Assembly (NCBI GenBank): GCA_965232615.1
Contig: OZ246985.1
Span: forward strand, 682,001 to 746,000
DNA: 64,000 nt
Direction: 5' to 3'
Origin: UBA2779 sp965232615
GTDB lineage: Bacteria > Spirochaetota > Spirochaetia > DSM-2461
Position 1 is the first letter of the stretch; each line of letters begins with the position of its first letter. Below the pieces are notes generated by a model. It was given only the letters and a program-made list of their open reading frames with translations. It searched no databases and was not told the DNA's origin. Positions 52,636-61,517 of the stretch are shown piece by piece. Position numbers and translations under genes: made by a program.

Positions 52636-54078
52636 TTGGAAAAGGATGAATTAAAACAGATTATCTCTGATGTCCTCAGTGAATTAAACCTTTCAGAATC
52701 AGGTGATGACAGCATCCCTGCTGCTGAAAAATCTTCTTCGGCAGAGTCGCTTGACAGTCGTCTGTTTCATGAAATGGATTCAGCGGTAGAGGCGGCCAGG
52801 CAGGCCCAGATAGAACTTGTTTCCTGCGGTCTGGACAAGAGGCATGAAATCATAGCTTCCATGCGGTCAGCGGCTCTGGAAAATGCTGCTCTGCTGGCCG
52901 AAAAAGCAGCTGGTGAGACCAGCATGGGAAATATTGGCGACAAAACCATCAAGAATGAACTGGCGGCAGAGAAGACTCCGGGCGTTGAAGATGTTCAACC
53001 TGGTGTTTTTACGGATGAACATGGCCTGACCCTGGTTGAACGGGCTCCCCATGGAGTAATAGGAGCCATCATCCCCTCGACTAATCCCACGGCAACGGTT
53101 ATCTGCAACAGCATAGGTATGATAGCCGCCGGGAATGCTGTAGTGTTTAATCCCCATCCATCCGCCAGAGAGTGCTCCTCTCTGGCTGTTTCACTTTTAG
53201 CCAAAGCCGTGGTCAGGGCTGGCGGGCCGGAGAACATCATTACATCCATAGCCAATCCCACTATTGAGACGGCCAGTGCAATGATGAAGCATCCGGGAAT
53301 TGCCCTCATGGTTGTGACCGGTGGCCCTGGAGTTGTAAAAGCCGCCATGCGAAGTGATAAGAAAGTCATTGCCGCCGGACCAGGAAATCCTCCCTGTGTG
53401 GTTGATGAAAGTGCTGATATAGAAAAGGCCGGGGCTGATATAGTGAAAGGGGCCGGATTCGATCACAATATAATCTGCATCTGTGAAAAAGAAGTGATTG
53501 TTGTCGAAAGTGTTGCTGATTCCTTGAAAGAATCCATGAAAGCCGGTGGAGCGTATGAGCTTTCCCCCGAAGAGATAAAAAAGGTGACCGATCTTACCAT
53601 CTCCAAACCGGGAGGGCCAGGTGTGGAAGGACTGGCCAATAAGAAGTATGTAGGGAAATCTCCCCAGCTTATCGCGTCTCATATAGGGGTTTATGTCCCT
53701 GAAAATACCAGGATTCTCCTTTGCGAAGTTCCTGTTCATCATCCTCTTCTATGGACTGAACAGCTCATGCCGGTACTTCCATTGGTGCGAGTTAAGAATG
53801 TTGATGCAGCAATCAAACTGGCTTTTGACCTGGAGCATGGTTACCGGCATACGGCAATCATGCATTCAAGGAACATTGACAAGCTTTCCGATATGGCCCG
53901 TGTAATGAATTGCTCTCTATTTATTAAAAATGGGCCTAGTTATGCCGGACTCGGCAAAGGTGGAGCGGGATTCACTTCGTTTACCATTGCCAGTCCCACA
54001 GGGGAAGGTTTAACCCGGGCCCATACCTTTACCAGGGAACGCCGTTGTACTCTGGTGGATAGATTCAGGATTGTATAG
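52636..54078 (+). CDS. CoA-acylating aldehyde dehydrogenase of the microcompartment (PduP/EutE-like)
   Basis: This enzyme of about 480 residues oxidises an aldehyde to acyl-CoA with NAD. The first 18 residues (EKDELKQIISDVLSELN) form an amphipathic helix, and an Asp/Ser/Ala-rich linker follows: the encapsulation-peptide layout. PHGVIGAIIPSTNPTATVI and the Cys in FDHNIICICEKEV mark the catalytic domain. The start is probably TTG 52636, 6-7 bases after AAAGGAA; TTG 52630 is too close. In this operon the likely substrate is acetaldehyde from DeoC. No phosphotransacylase or alcohol dehydrogenase gene is seen here. Confidence 0.9.
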   Translation: MEKDELKQIISDVLSELNLSESGDDSIPAAEKSSSAESLDSRLFHEMDSAVEAARQAQIELVSCGLDKRHEIIASMRSAALENAALLAEKAAGETSMGNIGDKTIKNELAAEKTPGVEDVQPGVFTDEHGLTLVERAPHGVIGAIIPSTNPTATVICNSIGMIAAGNAVVFNPHPSARECSSLAVSLLAKAVVRAGGPENIITSIANPTIETASAMMKHPGIALMVVTGGPGVVKAAMRSDKKVIAAGPGNPPCVVDESADIEKAGADIVKGAGFDHNIICICEKEVIVVESVADSLKESMKAGGAYELSPEEIKKVTDLTISKPGGPGVEGLANKKYVGKSPQLIASHIGVYVPENTRILLCEVPVHHPLLWTEQLMPVLPLVRVKNVDAAIKLAFDLEHGYRHTAIMHSRNIDKLSDMARVMNCSLFIKNGPSYAGLGKGGAGFTSFTIASPTGEGLTRAHTFTRERRCTLVDRFRIV

Positions 54079-54080
54079 AT

Positions 54081-54356
54081 ATGAAAGCAGGACGAGTAAT
54101 TGGCCGGGTCGTTTGTGAAAAGAAGGTGGAAAGCTTTCAGGGTAAAACATTTCTTCTTGTTCAGCCCATCAACGAATCAGGGAAGAAAACAGGTTCTCCT
54201 CTAATAACCATTGATACGGTTAGAGCCGGGGAGGGGGACACTGTTCTGTACGAGAGCGGCAAGGAAGCGGCAATGAGTATGCCGGATTGGTTCAATCCCT
54301 GTGACGCAGCCATTATCGGCATTATCGATACCTTGAGTCTGGGGAAATCAACATGA
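54081..54356 (+). CDS. Microcompartment pentameric vertex protein 3 (BMC-P)
   Basis: This 91-residue EutN/CcmL-type protein starts MKAGRVIGRVVCEKKVESFQ and has LLVQPINESG, TVRAGEGDTVLYESGKEAAM and AAIIGIIDTLSL. It lies 2 bp after the dehydrogenase gene and overlaps the next by 4 bp. Confidence 0.9.
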   Translation: MKAGRVIGRVVCEKKVESFQGKTFLLVQPINESGKKTGSPLITIDTVRAGEGDTVLYESGKEAAMSMPDWFNPCDAAIIGIIDTLSLGKST

Positions 54357-54628
54357 AGCTGGCAGAAGTTATTGGTCAGGCAGTTTGTTCGGTGAAGCAT
54401 CCCATGTATGAAGGGGAGAAACTCTTGCTGCTGCGAGCGATGATGCCTGATGGTCGATTATTGGGTGATCCCTTTCTGGCCGTTGATTCTGCTCAGGCAG
54501 GTGTGGGAGACCGAGTGCTGGTTATTGATGAAGGCGGATCGGCTAGACAGATTCTCGGTAAACCTGCCATGGGTCCTATCAGGATGGTCATTGTCGGTAT
54601 TATTGATGCTGTATCGGAGAATGATTGA
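54353..54628 (+). CDS. Microcompartment pentameric vertex protein 4 (BMC-P)
   Basis: This 91-residue EutN/CcmL-type protein starts MKLAEVIGQAVCSVKHPMYE and has LLLLRAMMPDG, SAQAGVGDRVLVIDEGGSAR and MVIVGIIDAVSE. Four BMC-P genes in one operon is more than a vertex alone needs, so some may form alternative or mixed pentamers. Confidence 0.9.
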   Translation: MKLAEVIGQAVCSVKHPMYEGEKLLLLRAMMPDGRLLGDPFLAVDSAQAGVGDRVLVIDEGGSARQILGKPAMGPIRMVIVGIIDAVSEND

Positions 54629-54629
54629 G

Positions 54630-55103
54630 ATGGAAGTGAATGCCAGAGACAGTGTGAAGAGAGTTGCTGTTGGTTGTGACCATGGGGCCCTCGATGAGAA
54701 GAATTCAATTATTCGCTATCTTGAAGCTCTGGGATATGTTGTGAAAGATGCTGGATGCTTCACCAGGGACAAAGTGGACTATCCCGACATTGCAGAAACA
54801 GTGTGCCGCAAGGTGGTATCAGGGGATTGTGAACGGGGTATTATGCTGGATGGGGCAGGCATCGGTTCATCCATGGCCTGCAACAAAATCAGGGGGATAC
54901 GGGCGGCCCTGTGTTACAATCTGCAAACTATAATCAACAGCAGAGATCATAATAATGCCAACGTACTAACCCTTGGAGGCCCCCTTCACGATGCAGGGGA
55001 ACTCTGTACCATGGTAAAAACCTGGCTGGAGACACGGTTCTCCGGCGGTAGACATCTTGTAAGGGTCAATAAGATTATGGCCCTGGAGAGGGGAGATCTT
55101 TGA
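54630..55103 (+). CDS. rpiB: RpiB-family sugar-phosphate isomerase of the microcompartment
   Basis: This 157-residue RpiB/LacA/LacB-type isomerase has AVGCDHGALDEKN near the N-terminus and GIRAALC with RDHNNANVLTLGG downstream, where His107 matches a conserved active-site His. The usual catalytic Cys in the ICGTGIG motif is replaced: here it reads LDGAGIG, with Asp74. The substrate may therefore differ from ribose 5-phosphate. GGAGA is well placed for ATG 54630 rather than 54621. The next gene overlaps the stop by 1 bp (TGATG). Confidence 0.85.
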   Translation: MEVNARDSVKRVAVGCDHGALDEKNSIIRYLEALGYVVKDAGCFTRDKVDYPDIAETVCRKVVSGDCERGIMLDGAGIGSSMACNKIRGIRAALCYNLQTIINSRDHNNANVLTLGGPLHDAGELCTMVKTWLETRFSGGRHLVRVNKIMALERGDL

Positions 55104-55861
55104 TGGATCAGAACTTATTAATTGAACGGATCGCTGAGGAGGTTATACAACGCCTCAAGACTGCTCCCAGTCAGAATACCAGCACCATCAGCCATGCTGA
55201 AATGGCTCGTTATATCGATCATACATTACTGAAACCGGAGGCTGTCCCTGCTCAGTTCGACCAGACGGTGTTGGAATGCAGGCAGTATAACTTCAAGTCA
55301 ATCTGTGTCAATTCACACTGGGTGAGTTATGTGGCCAGGCAGCTACAGGATATGGATATTGGTGTTTGTGCTGTTGTCGGTTTCCCCCTGGGAGCCATGA
55401 CTTCCAGAACAAAGGCTTTTGAAGCTCGGGAGTCCATTGCCGATGGTGCCACTGAAATCGATATGGTTATCAACGTGGGTGCCCTGCGCGCCAGGAACTA
55501 TGCCAGGGTGGAAGAGGATATCCGTGCTGTGCGGAGAGCGACTCGTGAAGGAACCATTCTCAAGGTAATCCTGGAAACCTGTATGCTTACTCAGGAGGAA
55601 AAGGTTATTGCCTGTGAATTGTCGAAGAAAGCAGAGGCTGATTTCGTGAAAACAAGTACAGGATTTGCCAGTGGAGGGGCAACAGTTGAGGATGTAAAGC
55701 TTATGCGGAGAATTGTGGGTTCGGACATGGGTGTCAAGGCCTCCGGTGGTATCCGTAACTGGGATAGTGCCGTGGCGATGATTGAAGCCGGGGCAAATCG
55801 CCTGGGCATTGGGTCAAGCCTCAAAGTTATGACCGGTGGAATGGCCGAGGGTAATTATTAA
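55103..55861 (+). CDS. deoC: Deoxyribose-phosphate aldolase with encapsulation-like N-terminus
   Basis: This 252-residue class I aldolase cleaves 2-deoxyribose 5-phosphate to acetaldehyde and glyceraldehyde 3-phosphate. The barrel starts at about residue 32 (YIDHTLLKPEA). EIDMVINVGAL, the Schiff-base lysine in DFVKTSTGF and GVKASGGIRN are intact. The extra N-terminal helix (DQNLLIERIAEEVIQRLKTA) is absent from ordinary DeoC and looks like a cargo-targeting peptide. A repeat element starts at the stop codon: the TAA lies within its TTAA target duplication. Confidence 0.92.
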   Translation: MDQNLLIERIAEEVIQRLKTAPSQNTSTISHAEMARYIDHTLLKPEAVPAQFDQTVLECRQYNFKSICVNSHWVSYVARQLQDMDIGVCAVVGFPLGAMTSRTKAFEARESIADGATEIDMVINVGALRARNYARVEEDIRAVRRATREGTILKVILETCMLTQEEKVIACELSKKAEADFVKTSTGFASGGATVEDVKLMRRIVGSDMGVKASGGIRNWDSAVAMIEAGANRLGIGSSLKVMTGGMAEGNY

Positions 55862-55950
55862 GGGCACCTCAAAAAACCCATTGAGTTCTTGACTCGATCT
55901 TTTCTGCCGCCACTTCGTCAATTTCCTGAAGCTGTTTTTTAGAGGTACCC
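55862..55950. repeat. Mobile repeat family copy J, hairpin-free, TTAA duplication
   Basis: An 89-bp element from GGGCACCTCAAAAAACCC to GTTTTTTAGAGGTACCC flanked by TTAA (55858-55861 and 55951-55954). It lacks any hairpin unit, so the ends and subterminal parts alone define a mobile unit. Confidence 0.9.
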
Positions 55951-55971
55951 TTAAGCTGTGAGATAGTGGGA

Positions 55972-56373
55972 TCAACGGCCAGTGATTAATTCCCGTGCCA
56001 CGATACGGTCTGATTCGACTAGATTAACAGTGTCCAGTTTTTCCGGATCAATCCAGCGATATTCGTCATGCTCCAATAGTCTGGGAATCACTTCATTATC
56101 CGGAAGCAGAACTTTGTAGGCATGGAGATGATACATCTGATCTTTGTTTTCAAAGGTTCCCTGCACAAGATGCCTGTCAACACGTATGCTGATTCCAAGT
56201 TCCTCCTGCCACTCCCGCACAAGGGCTTCTTCCCGACTCTCATTCTGCTCTACTTTGCCTCCAGGGAACTCCCACAAACCACCGGAAGATCCGCCTGGAA
56301 GACGGTGCATGATGAGGACATGCCCATCGATGTTGTAGGCTACACCAGCGACAGATTGGCGGTCAGGACTCAA
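55972..56373 (-). CDS. Nudix hydrolase, MutT-like
   Basis: This protein of about 133 residues contains a complete Nudix box: GGKVEQNESREEALVREWQEELGI, given here by its parts GGKVEQNE and REWQEELGI. It fits GX5EX7REUXEEXGU. The family cleans up oxidised or unwanted nucleotides; MutT-like length suggests 8-oxo-dGTP hydrolysis but the substrate is not certain. The start appears to be TTG 56373 in a TTGA overlap with the membrane gene upstream. It is the last gene of a four-gene minus-strand cluster. Confidence 0.85.
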   Translation of the reverse strand: MSPDRQSVAGVAYNIDGHVLIMHRLPGGSSGGLWEFPGGKVEQNESREEALVREWQEELGISIRVDRHLVQGTFENKDQMYHLHAYKVLLPDNEVIPRLLEHDEYRWIDPEKLDTVNLVESDRIVARELITGR

Positions 56374-56789
56374 AAAAGTGTCATAGACGGGATTACAGCA
56401 TGCAGAATCCCTATCCCCACTGCAACCAAACCAATGATGGTAAGATAAGGCTTGGAAAAGCTTTGAATCCTCTCAACCATTGTTTTGCCTTTGCCTGAAC
56501 TCTTCCCTGAGTGCACATTCCAGAATTCTGCGATTAAAATGACGCCGACAGCAATACCTGTCAAACTTGGAAAAAGATCTCCAATGAATGCTGTATCTCC
56601 CGGGTGAGTATTAATAAGATTGAAGATGGCAATGAAGAGACTTAATCCTCCCAGGATTACCCGGTAGATGGGGTTCATCATGAAATCGGAATAGTCAGAA
56701 AATCGGGCTATCTTCCGGGAGAGAAAGCCACTGGCCAATGTTAGACCCGCCAACACATTGGTGAGAACTGTTAAAAGATATAATTGCAA
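56370..56789 (-). CDS. Small membrane protein, unknown
   Basis: This 139-residue protein has four likely membrane helices (about 3-21, 42-62, 68-88 and 114-136) joined by short loops. A TTG start at 56789 is preceded by a strong GGAGGAAGG site. No family is recognised; it shares a cluster with a Nudix gene and two envelope genes. Confidence 0.6.
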   Translation of the reverse strand: MQLYLLTVLTNVLAGLTLASGFLSRKIARFSDYSDFMMNPIYRVILGGLSLFIAIFNLINTHPGDTAFIGDLFPSLTGIAVGVILIAEFWNVHSGKSSGKGKTMVERIQSFSKPYLTIIGLVAVGIGILHAVIPSMTLF

Positions 56790-56818
56790 AACACCTTCCT
56801 CCTATATTTCAGTGTACA

Positions 56819-57307
56819 CTATTCATCATCAGTCGTCAACTCAAGAACAGTGGTGTAGCTGCCGGCAAAAACCTTAAGGGTCGCAGCCTGTCCTTCTGTA
56901 TCTCGATAGATGAATTCCCTTACTTGTCCGCTGTCGGGAGGGATATCCCAGGATTCATGTATAACGAGGCCGGATCTATTGAATACCTTAATACCGATTT
57001 GAGTTATATCCTCTTCAACTGACGCGTTCTCATCCAGACTGATTTTTGCAATGTAGTGAGAAATCTCATCGATTTTCTGCTCATCCATGTCAAGATTGTA
57101 GGGTCCAAGAGTCTGTTGCTTACCTATATGAAACACCCAGGGAACAAGAACACCCATCAATATGACCAATAATACCAGATCCAGAAGAGTGATACGACGA
57201 GAGTGGCGTATAGATTCATTCTGATCTGCTCCACCATGATGTCTGATATGCCGCCAGGATAGAGAATGGCGTTCTTCCCGATTATATTCCTGGGGACTAA
57301 TGTTCAT
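56819..57307 (-). CDS. Membrane-anchored protein, unknown
   Basis: This 162-residue protein has a basic, His-rich N-terminus, one membrane helix (about 41-60) and a C-terminal extracytoplasmic part of mostly beta strands. It overlaps the lipoprotein gene upstream by 11 bp, which suggests linked function. Confidence 0.55.
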   Translation of the reverse strand: MNISPQEYNREERHSLSWRHIRHHGGADQNESIRHSRRITLLDLVLLVILMGVLVPWVFHIGKQQTLGPYNLDMDEQKIDEISHYIAKISLDENASVEEDITQIGIKVFNRSGLVIHESWDIPPDSGQVREFIYRDTEGQAATLKVFAGSYTTVLELTTDDE

Positions 57308-58475
57308 TGTCGATCAGCTTATCACTTCTCCACCATGAAACTACGGCTTCCCTGTCATCGAAGAATATCCCTGTGAGCATGCCATTGTTATGCAGGCGAA
57401 ACCGACGGTAAATGGTAGAGGACTCATTTACTTTCAGGCCTCTATTATGAATGAGCCGACCTTCATCATCAATGAACATCATGCGATATCGGCCCGGTCC
57501 TTCCGGAGAAAGCATAAGATGCAGACCATTCTGTGTGGTTCCAAGATAATCAGGCGGAATGGATGGAATCCCATCTTCGGGACTTCCTTCGATGTAGTTG
57601 AGAATGATGGGGTCGCCATAATGCATGGTCTTGAGATCCCATGTGTAGAGCCTTGCTTCCGGCTTATCTCCAGTCTTTGTATCAGGATAGAAATCCAGAC
57701 GGAGATGCATGGTCCATTCTGTTGGATCGGGATGAATGGAATAAACGGCCACATTGCCGCCTTCTCCCAGTCCCGGAAGCTGATCCTCCTCGATTCGGGC
57801 CGTGGCGATATGATCTCCATCTCGACTAAACCAGTAACTTTCCCAGACTCCAGGAATCCGACAGCTCACAACCAGACTGCCATCAATTCTTACATCCACC
57901 GACGAGATGTATGGGAAAGGATTACTGTTAAATCCTTCCCGGCCAAGATACCCGAGGTATTGTCCATTAATATTGAAACGAAGCACAACCCGGTCATAAA
58001 AAACTCCAGTTTGAGAGTCTTCCACCCGACGTTCAGATTCCACACCATCTTCAACCAGAAAACCGCCATCATAAGCCGCAACAGCTCTGGGATTCCGGAA
58101 TGACCAGGTGGAGACTGAAATGGACTCTTCCTCATCTTCCAATGTTACAGGACCGGGATTCTTCTTTGGATCATAGACATAAGTGATAAGATCTCCATAA
58201 GAATTGAACACCATCACCTTACCTGCTTCACCTCCAGAGATAAAGACCAGTCCGTCCCTGAAATCAATATCAGCAGTACCGGCCATGCGGAAACTATCCC
58301 GGTAAAACCAGTCAATTTCACCGGGGAGGGTTCCCAGGGGAATACTGAAGAGATCATGGCGTTTAAAACCGGAAATTCCTTTGAAAAAGCAACCTGCCGA
58401 GGAAATGATCAAACCTATCAGGATGAGATTGATCAGTAAGGTCTTGTCTCTATTGGACACCTCTAAAAAACCCAT
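57297..58475 (-). CDS. Lipoprotein with propeller-like repeats; start codon supplied by a mobile repeat
   Basis: This 392-residue protein has a signal peptide and lipobox ISSAGC (Cys29). The rest has repeated strand pairs (GLVFISGGEAGKVMVFNSYGD, RVVLRFNINGQYLGYLGREG) like NHL or six-bladed propeller proteins. It reminds me of a conserved spirochaete lipoprotein family but I cannot confirm that. The present start ATG and codons MGFLEVS lie within the end of a repeat element. Without the element, a GTG start would give V-I-I-N-R-D-K in the same frame, so the insertion replaced the first three codons and kept the gene open. Confidence 0.65.
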   Translation of the reverse strand: MGFLEVSNRDKTLLINLILIGLIISSAGCFFKGISGFKRHDLFSIPLGTLPGEIDWFYRDSFRMAGTADIDFRDGLVFISGGEAGKVMVFNSYGDLITYVYDPKKNPGPVTLEDEEESISVSTWSFRNPRAVAAYDGGFLVEDGVESERRVEDSQTGVFYDRVVLRFNINGQYLGYLGREGFNSNPFPYISSVDVRIDGSLVVSCRIPGVWESYWFSRDGDHIATARIEEDQLPGLGEGGNVAVYSIHPDPTEWTMHLRLDFYPDTKTGDKPEARLYTWDLKTMHYGDPIILNYIEGSPEDGIPSIPPDYLGTTQNGLHLMLSPEGPGRYRMMFIDDEGRLIHNRGLKVNESSTIYRRFRLHNNGMLTGIFFDDREAVVSWWRSDKLIDNEH

Positions 58476-58689
58476 TGAGTTCTTGACTCGATCTTTTCTG
58501 CCGCTACTGCGTTGTCAAAATGCTCACGTAGCCCAGCTACGCTCCGCTTTTGCCTGCCTGTGCGTGTCCGCACGCAGACAGGCCGCCTTGTATCGACAAA
58601 AAATTTAATCCGGTGTGTACCGCAGGGCGTAGCCCGAGGAACACACCGCCACTTCGTCAATTTCCTAAAGCTGTTTTTTAGAGGTACCC
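58455..58689. repeat. Mobile repeat family copy K with TATT duplication
   Basis: A 235-bp element from GGACACCTCTAAAAAACCC to GTTTTTTAGAGGTACCC with TATT at 58451-58454 and 58690-58693. It contains one hairpin with GGTGTGT/ACACACC arms and an extra inverted segment (GCCTGCCTGTGCGTGTCCGC region, 58552-58585). Its left end provides the start codon of the lipoprotein gene at 57297-58475. Confidence 0.9.
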
Positions 58690-58741
58690 TATTGATAATC
58701 ACTTCAGCTGGATACTATCCATCTAATGGAGAGATGTCAAC

Positions 58742-58771
58742 TTGACTGGATAATCATCAGAAAGGTATCTT
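58742..58771 (+). promoter_or_regulatory. Candidate promoter of secA
   Basis: TTGACT (58742-58747), an 18-bp spacer and TATCTT (58766-58771). The -10 box ends 7 bp before ATG 58779, another case of a promoter leaving almost no leader. Confidence 0.4.
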
Positions 58772-58778
58772 GGTTATT

Positions 58779-61508
58779 ATGAGTAAAGGACTCTTTTCAA
58801 CATTAATTGCTTCAAAAAACGAGAGAGATCTAAAAGCTCTCATGCCGCTGCTTCATGCCGTGAATGCAAAGGAGACATGGGCTCTATCCCTGCAGGATTC
58901 AGATTTCGCGGCTCAGACAGCGATGTTCAAAGAACGTCTCCGCAATGGAGAAAGCCTTGACAGCCTGCTTCCGGAAGCTTTTGCCCTGGTACGGGAAGCT
59001 TCAAGACGAACCCTTGGAGAACGGCCTTATGATGTACAGATTCTTGGCGCCATTGTTCTCCACCAGGGAAAGATTACTGAAATGAAAACAGGGGAAGGTA
59101 AAACCCTGGGTAGTATTGCAGCCGCTTACCTGAACAGCCTTACCGGCAGGGGTGTCCACTTTGTTACGGTGAATGATTACCTTGCGGAGAGAGACACGAA
59201 CTGGATGCGGCCTGTGTATTCCCTTTTGGGAGTGAGTGTTGGTTCTATTCTATCCAATATGTCCCTCGAACAACGCTGTGACGAATATGCAAAGGATATC
59301 ACCTACGGAACCAATAATGAGTTTGGTTTTGATTTTTTACGGGATAATATGAAGTGGGATAAGGAACAGAAGACTCAGAAAGATCACCATTTCGCCATTA
59401 TTGATGAAATCGACTCGATTCTTATAGATGAGGCACGGACTCCTCTAATTATTTCCGGTCCTGTAGAAGAAGATGTAGAAAAATACATCCGCGCCAACAG
59501 ACTTGTCCAGCAACTCCATGAATGTGAGAAAGACCCCGAAACAGGAGAATATCCTCCCGATGATCCCATTCTGGGAACTCAGGCCAAAGGAGATTACAAG
59601 CTGGAAGAAAAGGGTAAACGTGTTTTATTTACCAACGAGGGAATGAACAGCATCGAGAAAATCCTCCAGAAAGAAGGCTTAATCAGTGATGACGGCCTTT
59701 TCGATGAGGATAATTTTGAATTCATTCATTATTTCTCTCAAGCCCTGCGGGCCAGACAGCTTTTTGGCAGAGACAAGGACTATGTTGTTCAGGAGGGACA
59801 GGTTCAAATAGTCGATGAATTTACTGGCCGTATACTTCATGGCCGCCGTTACTCCGATGGCCTTCATCAAGCTATCGAAGCAAAGGAAAGAATTCGCCCC
59901 GCTAGAAAAAGTCGTACTTTGGCGACCATTACATTTCAAAACTATTTCCGCATGTATGATAAACTGGCCGGAATGACCGGTACAGCTGATACCGAGGCCA
60001 AGGAATTCAGTAAGATTTATGGACTTGACGTTGTGGTTATTCCCACCAACAGACCGGTAAACCGCATTGATGCCGATGATATAATCTTCCTGAATGAGGA
60101 TTATAAGTTCAAAGCGATTTGTGACGAAATTGTCAAAGTACATGAGAAAGGGCAGCCGATTCTGGTTGGTACGGTGAGTGTTGAAAAGTCCGAACTGCTG
60201 GCAAGATATCTCATGAAAAGAGGGGTGCCGTTTGAGATCCTCAATGCCAAGAATCATCACCGGGAAGCCCTGATTATTGCAGAAGCCGGTTCAAAAGGAG
60301 CCATCACCATTGCCACGAACATGGCCGGTCGCGGGACAGATATCAAGCTTGGCGGAAACCCGGAATACAGAGCCAGAAGAAAGGTGGGTAGTGATGCGGA
60401 TGATGAAATCTATCAGACTGTGTACAAAAGGGAGTTTGAAAAATGGCTGCCTCAGAATAATGAGGTTGTTGAACTGGGCGGTCTCTATGTCATTGGTACT
60501 GAACGTCATGAATCCAGACGTATAGATAATCAACTCCGAGGCCGTTCGGGTCGGCAGGGTGATCCAGGTTACTCACAGTTCTACATATCTCTGGACGACG
60601 ATTTAATGCGTCTGTTTGGGGGAGAAGGGTTTCGAAACACTATGGGGAGACTTGGTATGGCTGGTGGTGAACCACTTCATCATCCTCTTATCAATAAATC
60701 TCTGCAACGGGCTCAAAACCGGGTTGAAGACAGAAACTATGAAATACGCAAGCACCTTCTGGAATACGATGATGTTGTCAGTAAACAACGGAACTCTATT
60801 TACAGGATGCGGAACAGTGTACTTTCCGGGAATGACCTCAGTAAAATGGTTCTGGAGACAGGTCGACAGATACTTGAGGTATTGATTGAGGATTATCAGA
60901 CGGATATGAATGCCAATCCTGAACATGCCCTTTCTCGTCTGGGTGAACGCCTGATGCAGAATTTCAATTATCGGGAGCAGGGGCAGATTACAGTGGACAC
61001 CAGCCCGGAAGACGTTAAGAAAATTCTTTCTGCATTCCTCGAATCGGATATTGAAAACAAGTCCTCTATGATTGGCAAGGATCAACTGGAACTGTTCATT
61101 CGTTATGAATATCTCCGCCAGGTTGATAATCGATGGCAGGAGCATCTGGAAGTCCTGACGGCTCTGGGAGAATCAGTCCGATTGAGAAGCTACGCGCAGA
61201 AGAATCCTCTGGTGGAATACAAGAACGAGGGCTTTGAACTGTTCGAGAACATGCTTGATGACCTGAGGATTGCCATTGCCCGTACAGTTTTCAAGGTGAA
61301 GATAAAAAACCGGGATAACAGACAATCCGGCGAAATTTCACTGGCAAGAACATCCCACGCCTCCATATCCTCCCTGCACCGATCCGGTGAGGCAAAACAG
61401 GCGTCCCCTGATGCTCAAGTTATCCGCCGGACAACACCGAAAGTTGGCCGTAACGACCCCTGCCCCTGTGGCAGCGGAAAGAAATACAAACGGTGTCATG
61501 GAGCTTGA
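58779..61508 (+). CDS. secA: Preprotein translocase ATPase SecA
   Basis: This 909-residue motor drives preproteins through SecYEG. It shows Walker A MKTGEGKT, the DEAD-type box AIIDEIDSILIDEARTPLI, the second helicase half (ATNMAGRGTDIKLGG, LRGRSGRQGDPG) and a C-terminal SEC-C zinc finger NDPCPCGSGKKYKRCHG. Length is normal. ATG 58779 is chosen; an upstream in-frame TTG at 58770 lies in the candidate -10 box. Confidence 0.97.
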   Translation: MSKGLFSTLIASKNERDLKALMPLLHAVNAKETWALSLQDSDFAAQTAMFKERLRNGESLDSLLPEAFALVREASRRTLGERPYDVQILGAIVLHQGKITEMKTGEGKTLGSIAAAYLNSLTGRGVHFVTVNDYLAERDTNWMRPVYSLLGVSVGSILSNMSLEQRCDEYAKDITYGTNNEFGFDFLRDNMKWDKEQKTQKDHHFAIIDEIDSILIDEARTPLIISGPVEEDVEKYIRANRLVQQLHECEKDPETGEYPPDDPILGTQAKGDYKLEEKGKRVLFTNEGMNSIEKILQKEGLISDDGLFDEDNFEFIHYFSQALRARQLFGRDKDYVVQEGQVQIVDEFTGRILHGRRYSDGLHQAIEAKERIRPARKSRTLATITFQNYFRMYDKLAGMTGTADTEAKEFSKIYGLDVVVIPTNRPVNRIDADDIIFLNEDYKFKAICDEIVKVHEKGQPILVGTVSVEKSELLARYLMKRGVPFEILNAKNHHREALIIAEAGSKGAITIATNMAGRGTDIKLGGNPEYRARRKVGSDADDEIYQTVYKREFEKWLPQNNEVVELGGLYVIGTERHESRRIDNQLRGRSGRQGDPGYSQFYISLDDDLMRLFGGEGFRNTMGRLGMAGGEPLHHPLINKSLQRAQNRVEDRNYEIRKHLLEYDDVVSKQRNSIYRMRNSVLSGNDLSKMVLETGRQILEVLIEDYQTDMNANPEHALSRLGERLMQNFNYREQGQITVDTSPEDVKKILSAFLESDIENKSSMIGKDQLELFIRYEYLRQVDNRWQEHLEVLTALGESVRLRSYAQKNPLVEYKNEGFELFENMLDDLRIAIARTVFKVKIKNRDNRQSGEISLARTSHASISSLHRSGEAKQASPDAQVIRRTTPKVGRNDPCPCGSGKKYKRCHGA

Positions 61509-61517
61509 GTCATCCTG

